From HGM12669 sp048527645 (GTDB lineage Bacteria > Bacillota > Clostridia > Oscillospirales > CAG-272), in contig DBGFNI010000089.1 of assembly GCA_048527645.1 (NCBI GenBank), positions 1-6,507 of the forward strand: 6,507 bases of DNA, written 5' to 3'. How positions within the stretch are numbered: the stretch's first letter is position 1; each line of letters opens with the position of its first letter. The notes below the pieces were generated by a model. That model worked only from the letters and a program-made list of their open reading frames with translations. It made no database searches and had not been told where the DNA came from. Made by a program: the position numbers and the translations under genes. Below are positions 1 to 4,549 of this stretch, piece after piece.

Positions 1-1114
1 AGAAAATCATATCAAACTGCGCTTTTTGCAGCGCGTCCAGCGTCTGCTCAAAGTCCGCTTCCGTTTCTGTGGGAAAGCCGACCATGATATCCGAGGTCAC
101 CGTGATATCCGGCATATACTCCCGCATTTTGGATAGCAGAGAGAGATACTGCTCGCGCGTGTACTTGCGTCCCATCGCGGCAAGCACAGCGTTTGACCCC
201 GCCTGCAGCGGCAAATGAAACTGACGGGCAATTTTTTTCTCCCGCGCCATCACCTGCAAAAGCTGCTCCGATGCGTCCTTGGGATGACTGGTCATAAAGC
301 GCAGCGTGAAATCGCCCGGCACGGCGCAAAGCATTTCCAACAGCTGCGGAAAATTCGCCTCTCCCGGCAGATCGTTGCCGTAGGAATTCACATTCTGCCC
401 AAGCAGCGTGATCTCCCGATAGCCCTCTGCCGCAAGCTGACGAACCTCCTCGATAATACAGCTGCTCTTGCGGCTGCGCTCTCTGCCGCGCACATACGGC
501 ACAATGCAGTAGGAGCAGAAATTGTTGCAGCCGTACATGATGCTGACCCACGCCTTGCTGTCACTTTTCCGCAGAACGGGAACCTCCTCCGCGATGCTGC
601 CCGCGCCCTCATCCAGGTAAAACTGCCGTTTGCCGCTCTCGATCACCGACCACAGAAACTGGGGCATTTGATACAGCTGCGTCGTTCCGAAGGAAAAATT
701 GACATAGGGATATTTCATTTTGATGTCGTCCCGCCGCGTCTCCTGTGAAACCATACAGCCGCAGATACCGATAATCAGGCCGGGATTTTTCGCTTTCAGG
801 TGCTTATACTGCCCGGTGATAGACAGCGCGCGCAATTCCGCGTGCTCCCGCACAGCGCAGGTGTTGATCAGAATCAGATCCGCATTTTCGGTTTGCTCCG
901 TGATTTCATAGCCCATTTGTGCGGCCATACCGGACAGCCGTTCGGAATCCGCCTCGTTCTGCTGGCAGCCGAAGGTGACAACACAGGCGCGCCTGCGGCG
1001 CCCCTGTTCTGTGAAAAACACCTCGTTCCAGGAACGGATTTTTGCCGTATAGGCGCGCTGCTGATCCATTTCCTGCGGTGTGATATATTTTGTTTGATTT
1101 GTATGTTCCCTCAT
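1..1114 (-). CDS. miaB: tRNA-2-methylthio-N6-dimethylallyladenosine synthase MiaB, C-terminus cut by the left window edge
   Basis: Radical-SAM methylthiotransferase that adds the 2-methylthio group to i6A37 of tRNAs reading UNN codons; cytosolic, with two 4Fe-4S clusters. Counted from the chosen start, the UPF0004 domain carries the three cluster cysteines at about 50 (TFGCQQNEADSE), 86 (INTCAVRE) and 120 (ICGCM). The radical-SAM cysteines are at about 196, 200 and 203 (YGCNNFCSYCIVPYVRGRE). The conserved HLPLQAGSN segment follows near 300. About 371 residues are visible; the family is usually 430-480, so the end of the SAM domain and the TRAM domain lie off the edge. The reading frame is intact, with no frameshift. 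Three in-frame ATGs exist, at 1150, 1126 and 1114. None has a strong Shine-Dalgarno; I chose 1114 because GGGA sits 6 nt before it. The gene has its own promoter (1187-1215). In Clostridia mutS often follows miaB, but that position is outside the window. The identification is secure; the start is uncertain. Confidence 0.95.
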   Translation of the reverse strand, partial: MREHTNQTKYITPQEMDQQRAYTAKIRSWNEVFFTEQGRRRRACVVTFGCQQNEADSERLSGMAAQMGYEITEQTENADLILINTCAVREHAELRALSITGQYKHLKAKNPGLIIGICGCMVSQETRRDDIKMKYPYVNFSFGTTQLYQMPQFLWSVIESGKRQFYLDEGAGSIAEEVPVLRKSDSKAWVSIMYGCNNFCSYCIVPYVRGRERSRKSSCIIEEVRQLAAEGYREITLLGQNVNSYGNDLPGEANFPQLLEMLCAVPGDFTLRFMTSHPKDASEQLLQVMAREKKIARQFHLPLQAGSNAVLAAMGRKYTREQYLSLLSKMREYMPDITVTSDIMVGFPTETEADFEQTLDALQKAQFDMIF

Positions 1115-1186
1115 AGTGTTTCCCATTTGTTTTTTGTTAGCCGTCCACATGCCAACGAATGGAATTCAGACAGCAATACAACATAA

Positions 1187-1215
1187 ATTATACTATTTTT
1201 CCGCCTTTCTGTCAA
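1187..1215 (-). promoter_or_regulatory. Consensus sigma-A promoter of miaB
   Basis: Read on the minus strand, a perfect -35 TTGACA (1215-1210) and a perfect -10 TATAAT (1192-1187) are separated by exactly 17 nt. Transcription should start near 1180, giving a leader of about 55-65 nt before miaB. The leader holds no obvious riboswitch and no strong ribosome binding site. The element lies 24 nt beyond the U-tract of the terminator at 1239-1276, so miaB is a separate transcription unit from the ribU group. Confidence 0.9.
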
Positions 1216-1238
1216 TGCCGCGACGCAAAACATTGGCG

Positions 1239-1276
1239 AAAAAAAGCGTTCCGGGCGCGCCATCGCACCCGGAACG
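1239..1276 (-). terminator. Intrinsic terminator ending the ribU / ECF-S / DUF1893 transcript
   Basis: On the minus strand the arms GTTCCGGG (1275-1268) and CCCGGAAC (1255-1248) pair perfectly. They are extended outward by one G-C pair (1276/1247) and inward, after one mismatch, by three more pairs around a 4-nt loop. The stem is followed by a run of seven Us (1245-1239). It begins 4 nt after the DUF1893 stop codon, so it ends that operon and separates it from the miaB promoter. Confidence 0.93.
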
Positions 1277-1280
1277 GGAG

Positions 1281-1715
1281 TCATATTCCTTTTGTCCGCA
1301 GTTTTTCCAACGCTTCACGAATCAGCGCAGGCGCAAGGCGCGGGTCATCGCACTGCAAAACCGCGCTTTCCATCGGGCACGGCCCGGTTTTGGAACGGTT
1401 CACAATGGCATCCGTCCGCGTCATGTAAGAAACTGCCACGCCGTGGCGCTCCAGCATTTCCAGTGCAGGTTCGCTGATCACCCCTGCCCACAGCGCACGG
1501 ATGTGCAGCAGGATATAGAGCATCGCAGCCGCCTTGCCGACGACACGGTCCGCGGCACAATATTCTGCATAATCGCGTCCCGCCTCCAAACGGTCCCAAA
1601 GCGGCAGAATGCCGCGGCGCGAATCGGTTTCCGTCCGTTCGCCCCGACAGAAAACGCAGGTGTATGCACCGTTTTTTTGCAAGCAATCCTTTGCACGCTG
1701 CAAATCACTTCTCAA
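1281..1715 (-). CDS. DUF1893 (TM1506-like) deaminase-fold protein of unknown function
   Basis: A 144-residue soluble protein matching, from memory, the DUF1893 family (TM1506), which has a cytidine-deaminase-like fold and no established reaction. Recognisable segments are ADRVVGKAAAMLY at about 55-67, AGVISEPALEMLERHGV at about 77-93 and NRSKTGPCPMESAVL at about 106-120. The helix that carries the zinc-binding H/C-x-E in true deaminases reads VGKAAA here, and only one cysteine (C113) remains where PCxxC would be, so classical zinc-dependent deamination is unlikely. Six cysteines are present, including a C-x-x-C at 20-23. The start is a TTG that overlaps the end of the upstream S-component gene by 11 nt. 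AAAGGA (1731-1726) lies 10 nt before it; a second TTG at 1703 is possible. The overlap suggests translational coupling, and the gene is the last of the FMN-riboswitch transcript. Family call good; role unknown. Confidence 0.85.
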   Translation of the reverse strand: MRSDLQRAKDCLQKNGAYTCVFCRGERTETDSRRGILPLWDRLEAGRDYAEYCAADRVVGKAAAMLYILLHIRALWAGVISEPALEMLERHGVAVSYMTRTDAIVNRSKTGPCPMESAVLQCDDPRLAPALIREALEKLRTKGI

Positions 1716-2259
1716 GGCGTTGCATTCCTTTCACCAGCAGCGGAATCAGAATCCACTGCAAAGCAATGCCCAACGCGCCCGTCGCGATGCTGGTCCAGAT
1801 CACGCTGATCGCCGGCACGGCGTGATGTAAGCCGTAGACGGAAAAGAGAATCGCCGCCGCGCGCACTGCGCGTCCTCCCACCTGTACAAGCAGAACCTTG
1901 CACAACACCGGCATGCCGCTGCTCTTGAGCAGCCCTGCCAAAAGTCCGTAGGTGCACAGTTCAATGGCGATAAACGGCACCATCACCGCAAGCGGCATCC
2001 CGCAAAGCAGATAGGAAACAATGGGAGCAGCCAGACCGGAAACAACGCCTGCCAAAGGCCCGGCAACCAGCCCGACCGCAATCACCGGCAAATGCATCGG
2101 CAAAAGCATTTCTCCCAGCATGGTGCCGTGGCCGGCAGCGCCGGATATCAGGTGTATCAGCTGCGGCAGTGCGACAGCGGCGGCAGCGGCAAACAATGCT
2201 GCGAGAAGCTGTCTGACGGCTGATAAGCCGGAACGTCTAAGATTCTGTGCGTATTTCAT
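1705..2259 (-). CDS. ECF transporter S component, substrate unknown
   Basis: A 184-residue, strongly hydrophobic membrane protein with about five to six predicted transmembrane segments, the usual size of an ECF substrate-binding (S) component. A helix at about 14-36 is followed by the family-typical stretch GEMLLPMHLPV (49-59), the glycine-rich AGPLAGVVSGLAAP region (66-79) and CGMP (86-89). A second buried glutamate segment, IELCTYGLLAGL, lies at 99-110, and further helices at about 118-140 and 150-176. The two glutamates and the MHLPV motif are characteristic of an S-component subfamily often annotated only as ECF transporter S component. No EcfA, EcfA' or EcfT gene is in the window, so it would use a shared (group II) energising module encoded elsewhere. 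It starts 46 nt after the ribU stop with GGAAGGGAG as ribosome binding site (7-nt spacer from GGGAG), preceded by a strong hairpin (2276-2294). Its end overlaps the DUF1893 start. Substrate: unknown; FMN control hints at a flavin-related compound. Confidence 0.85.
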   Translation of the reverse strand: MKYAQNLRRSGLSAVRQLLAALFAAAAAVALPQLIHLISGAAGHGTMLGEMLLPMHLPVIAVGLVAGPLAGVVSGLAAPIVSYLLCGMPLAVMVPFIAIELCTYGLLAGLLKSSGMPVLCKVLLVQVGGRAVRAAAILFSVYGLHHAVPAISVIWTSIATGALGIALQWILIPLLVKGMQRLEK

Positions 2260-2275
2260 GAGTGTTCTCCCTTCC

Positions 2276-2294
2276 GTTCCGCCTCGGGCGGAAC
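2276..2294 (-). other. Perfect RNA hairpin in the ribU / ECF-S spacer
   Basis: On the minus strand GTTCCGCC (2294-2287) and GGCGGAAC (2283-2276) form an 8-bp perfect stem with a 3-nt CGA loop. There is no U-run after it, so it is not an intrinsic terminator. It ends directly before GGAAGGGAG (2275-2267), the ribosome binding site of the ECF S-component gene, leaving that site single-stranded. It may stabilise the upstream ribU segment against decay from the 3' side or tune translation of the next gene; both are inference. Confidence 0.75.
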
Positions 2295-2305
2295 CGCTGA
2301 TAAAG

Positions 2306-2953
2306 CTATTTCACTTCATCTGTCCGCACCACAGGTCTTTTTCCGATGTCCTTTTTCAGAATGGGCGACAGATACGGATAAATGAACATGGTCACAAAGG
2401 AACAAATCACCGCCTTGAAGGCGTTAAACGGCACCGTCGCAAACACAATCAGCGTGCCGAGATTTGTAATAGCGCCGTTGACCGCATGGCCCATATCGAC
2501 AATGGCGTCCATCGGCATTTTATAAAACGTCGCATAAAACGGAATCAAAACATAATAGTTAAACACCGCGCCGATCACGATCAGTGACAGGCTGCCCGCC
2601 AGCAGACCGAGCAGGGCTTTTTTCTTCGTCTTTTTCCCATGTAAACGGTAAATCACCGCGGCGGGAACCACAAAAGCACACCCCGTCAGAAAATTCGCAA
2701 GCTCGCCGACAAACGCCGTGCTTGAGCCCTTGATCAGTAATTTCAGAAGATTTTTGAACAGTTCGATGAGAACGCCTGCAAGCGGTCCCATGGAAAAGCC
2801 GCCGATCAGCGCGACAATTTCACTCAAATCCAATTTATAAAAGCTCGGTGCAAACCACAGCGGAATTTCCAGCAGCATTACCAATGCGGCAAGCGCGGAA
2901 AGAACGGCTGTTTTTGTGATATACTGTGTTTTTTCAAAAGTTTTCAGTTTCAT
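2306..2953 (-). CDS. ribU: Riboflavin ECF transporter substrate-binding component RibU
   Basis: A 215-residue integral membrane S component that binds riboflavin with high affinity and imports it together with the shared EcfA/EcfA'/EcfT module, which is not in the window. Typical RibU signatures are LDLSEIVALIGGFSMGPLAG (41-60), the following IELFKNLLK (63-71), and FVGELANFLTGCAFVVPAAV (81-100). A helix at about 114-137, a helix at about 161-177 and the closing IYPYLSPILKK (191-201) complete six membrane segments. The length fits the family. The frame stays open further upstream to an ATG at 3100, but that would place the start inside the terminator stem; ATG 2953 is preferred because AAAGGGAT lies about 7 nt before it. 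It is the first gene after an FMN riboswitch and terminator, the standard control of ribU in Firmicutes: high FMN ends transcription early, low FMN allows expression. The 100-nt leader between terminator and start shows no further gene. Confidence 0.95.
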   Translation of the reverse strand: MKLKTFEKTQYITKTAVLSALAALVMLLEIPLWFAPSFYKLDLSEIVALIGGFSMGPLAGVLIELFKNLLKLLIKGSSTAFVGELANFLTGCAFVVPAAVIYRLHGKKTKKKALLGLLAGSLSLIVIGAVFNYYVLIPFYATFYKMPMDAIVDMGHAVNGAITNLGTLIVFATVPFNAFKAVICSFVTMFIYPYLSPILKKDIGKRPVVRTDEVK

Positions 2954-3054
2954 ATGATATCCCTTTCTTCGATACGGTCTCCGCACAAGCATCAGTCGGC
3001 TGACATACGCTCCAACCGGAAACAGACGAATATTTTGGGGATATGAGGAAATCG

Positions 3055-3096
3055 AAAAAAATGCAAAAGCGACCCCGGGAATGATCCGGGGCCGCT
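3055..3096 (-). terminator. Riboswitch-controlled intrinsic terminator upstream of ribU
   Basis: On the minus strand GCGGCCCCGG (3095-3086) pairs with CCGGGGUCGC (3078-3069) over 10 bp with one G-U pair, plus an outer A-U pair (3096/3068). The loop is 7 nt (3085-3079). The U-tract is UUUU, then GCA, then seven Us (3068-3055). It sits 20 nt after the FMN aptamer and about 100 nt before ribU, the position expected for an expression platform that works by transcription termination. Confidence 0.93.
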
Positions 3097-3115
3097 GCAT
3101 GCATTCATGTGTCTC

Positions 3116-3244
3116 GCTTTTCTCATCCGGACTCTGTACCTTTCGGCACTTACCGTCGGTCAGGGAATTTCACCCTGTCGGCGCAATCAAAAATTGCGTT
3201 CGCGGACTGTACCGCCGGTGTGGAATTTCACCACGCCCCAAAGC
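3116..3244 (-). promoter_or_regulatory. FMN riboswitch aptamer (RFN element)
   Basis: Read on the minus strand, the conserved RFN blocks occur in the right order. They are GGGGC followed by a P2 hairpin with GGUGAAAUUCC (3232-3222), ACCGGCGGU (3219-3211), AGUCCGCGA (P3), a variable P4 hairpin CGCAAU/AUUGCG (3198-3182), a second GGUGAAAUUCC-type hairpin (P5, about 3176-3161), GACCGACGGUAA, and AGUCCGGAUGAGA near 3133-3121. GCUUU (3244-3240) and AAAGC (3120-3116) close stem P1. The aptamer binds FMN, and the terminator directly after it implies that FMN represses the ribU group. It begins only about 32 nt after the tuf stop. I see no convincing promoter of its own in that gap: a TAATAT at 3262-3257 has no -35 partner. 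Confidence 0.96.
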
Positions 3245-3276
3245 ATTTATTACATGATATTATTCGGTAATGAAAA

Positions 3277-4482
3277 TTACTCGATGATGTCGATAACGAC
3301 GCCGGAACCGACTGTTCTGCCGCCCTCACGGATAGCGAAGCGCAGACCCTTCTCGATTGCGATGGGGGTGATCAGAGCAACAGTCATATCGACGTTGTCG
3401 CCGGGCTTGCACATCTCAACGCCCTCAGGCAGAGAAATTACGCCGGTAACGTCAGTGGTTCTGAAATAGAACTGCGGACGGTAGCCTTCGAAGAACGGAG
3501 TCTTACGGCCGCCTTCCTTCTCAGTCAGAACGTACACCTGGCCGACAAACTTGGTGTGGGGGTGCACAGAACCGATCTCACACAGCACCTGGCCGCGCTC
3601 GATCTCGTTCTTTGCGATACCGCGGAGCAGCGCGCCGATGTTGTCGCCTGCCTGAGCGGAATCCATCTGCTTGTGGAACATTTCGATACCGGTGATGGTG
3701 GTTTTTCTTCTCTCCTCGGTCAAACCGATGATTTCCACTTCCTGTGCCATCTTCACAACACCGCGCTCCACACGACCGGTAGCAACCGTACCACGGCCGG
3801 AGATGGAGAACACGTCCTCGACAGGCATCAGGAAAGGCTCATCCTCATGTCTTGCGGGAGTCGGGATATAAGAGTCAACAGCGTCCATCAACTCCTTGAT
3901 GGGAGCGTATACAGGATCGTTCGGATCCTTGGACTCGGACAGCAGCGCTTCTCTTGCGGAACCGCGGATGATCGGAATGTCGTCACCCGGGAAGTCATAC
4001 TCGCTGAGCAGGTCACGGATTTCCATCTCAACCAGCTCAAGCAGCTCTTCGTCGTCAACGATATCGCACTTGTTCATGAACACAACGATTGCAGGAACGC
4101 CAACCTGACGAGCCAGCAGAACGTGCTCACGGGTCTGCTGCAGAGGACCGTCTGTACCTGCAACAACCAGGATAGCGCCGTCCATCTGTGCTGCACCGGT
4201 GATCATGTTCTTGACATAGTCAGCGTGTCCGGGGCAGTCCACGTGAGCGTAGTGACGGCTTGCCGTCTCATACTCAACGTGACGGGTATTGATGGTAATA
4301 CCTCTTTCTCTCTCCTCAGGAGCGTTATCGATGTTCTCATAGTCCATGAACTCGATCTTGTCGTTGCTCAGAGAAAGATACTTTGTGATTGCTGCGGTCA
4401 GGGTTGTCTTACCGTGGTCAACGTGACCGATGGTACCAATGTTAACATGGGGTTTGGTTCTTTCGAATTTAGCCTTTGCCAT
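3277..4482 (-). CDS. tuf: Translation elongation factor EF-Tu
   Basis: Complete 401-residue GTPase that delivers aminoacyl-tRNA to the ribosomal A site. The GTP-binding motifs are intact: G1 GHVDHGKT (19-26), G2 RGITI with T63, G3 DCPGH (82-86), G4 NKCD (137-140) and G5 GSA (174-176). Domain II follows at about 210-305 and domain III at about 306-401, with HTKF, GYRPQFYFRTTDVTG and LRFAIREGGRTVGSGVV. The C-terminal VIDIIE is slightly unlike the common V(T/A)KI(I/L)(E/G) ending but is within family variation. The start is supported by a textbook AGGAGG (4496-4491), 8 nt before ATG. It lies 67 nt after fusA, the usual str-operon order, with no terminator between them. A small palindrome (4505-4517) lies in the spacer. 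No own promoter is clear, so it is probably read from an upstream str promoter. The sequence after its stop runs straight into the FMN riboswitch. Confidence 0.99.
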   Translation of the reverse strand: MAKAKFERTKPHVNIGTIGHVDHGKTTLTAAITKYLSLSNDKIEFMDYENIDNAPEERERGITINTRHVEYETASRHYAHVDCPGHADYVKNMITGAAQMDGAILVVAGTDGPLQQTREHVLLARQVGVPAIVVFMNKCDIVDDEELLELVEMEIRDLLSEYDFPGDDIPIIRGSAREALLSESKDPNDPVYAPIKELMDAVDSYIPTPARHEDEPFLMPVEDVFSISGRGTVATGRVERGVVKMAQEVEIIGLTEERRKTTITGIEMFHKQMDSAQAGDNIGALLRGIAKNEIERGQVLCEIGSVHPHTKFVGQVYVLTEKEGGRKTPFFEGYRPQFYFRTTDVTGVISLPEGVEMCKPGDNVDMTVALITPIAIEKGLRFAIREGGRTVGSGVVIDIIE

Positions 4483-4504
4483 TTTTTTATCCTCCTAATT
4501 TTTA

Positions 4505-4517
4505 ACGGTTCAACCGT
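4505..4517 (-). other. Small palindrome in the fusA / tuf spacer
   Basis: On the minus strand ACGGT and ACCGT flank a 3-nt UGA loop, making a 5-bp hairpin 8 nt upstream of the tuf ribosome binding site. It is followed by UAAAAAUU rather than a U-run, so it is too weak to be a terminator. It may mark an mRNA processing site or a spacer structure in the str operon; that is a guess. Confidence 0.4.
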
Positions 4518-4549
4518 CGATTACAATAATAAAATAATTGGGTACGAAA

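Noticed and set aside
215..748. Open frames on both strands within 48-1186 other than miaB
   Set aside because: They overlap the uninterrupted MiaB frame, which carries all the expected cysteine motifs, and they show no family features.
2977..3020. A four-codon upstream frame (ATG TCA GCC GAC TGA) in the ribU leader
   Set aside because: GGAG lies only 3 nt before the ATG, the frame is tiny, and nothing shows it is translated. It is not reportable without conservation data.
2954..3100. A 49-residue N-terminal extension of RibU starting at 3100
   Set aside because: That start would lie in the terminator stem. The added residues do not look like RibU, and ATG 2953 has a ribosome binding site at proper spacing. 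An in-frame ATG at 2992 also lacks one.
3247..3276. Possible promoter TTTTCA-18-TAATAA just before the riboswitch
   Set aside because: The hexamers match poorly, and transcription would start inside aptamer stem P1, removing its 5' strand.
3267..3280. Inverted repeat GTAAT/ATTAC at the tuf stop codon, considered as the tuf terminator
   Set aside because: It is only 5 bp, AT-rich, overlaps the stop codon and has no U-run, so it cannot be a convincing intrinsic terminator.
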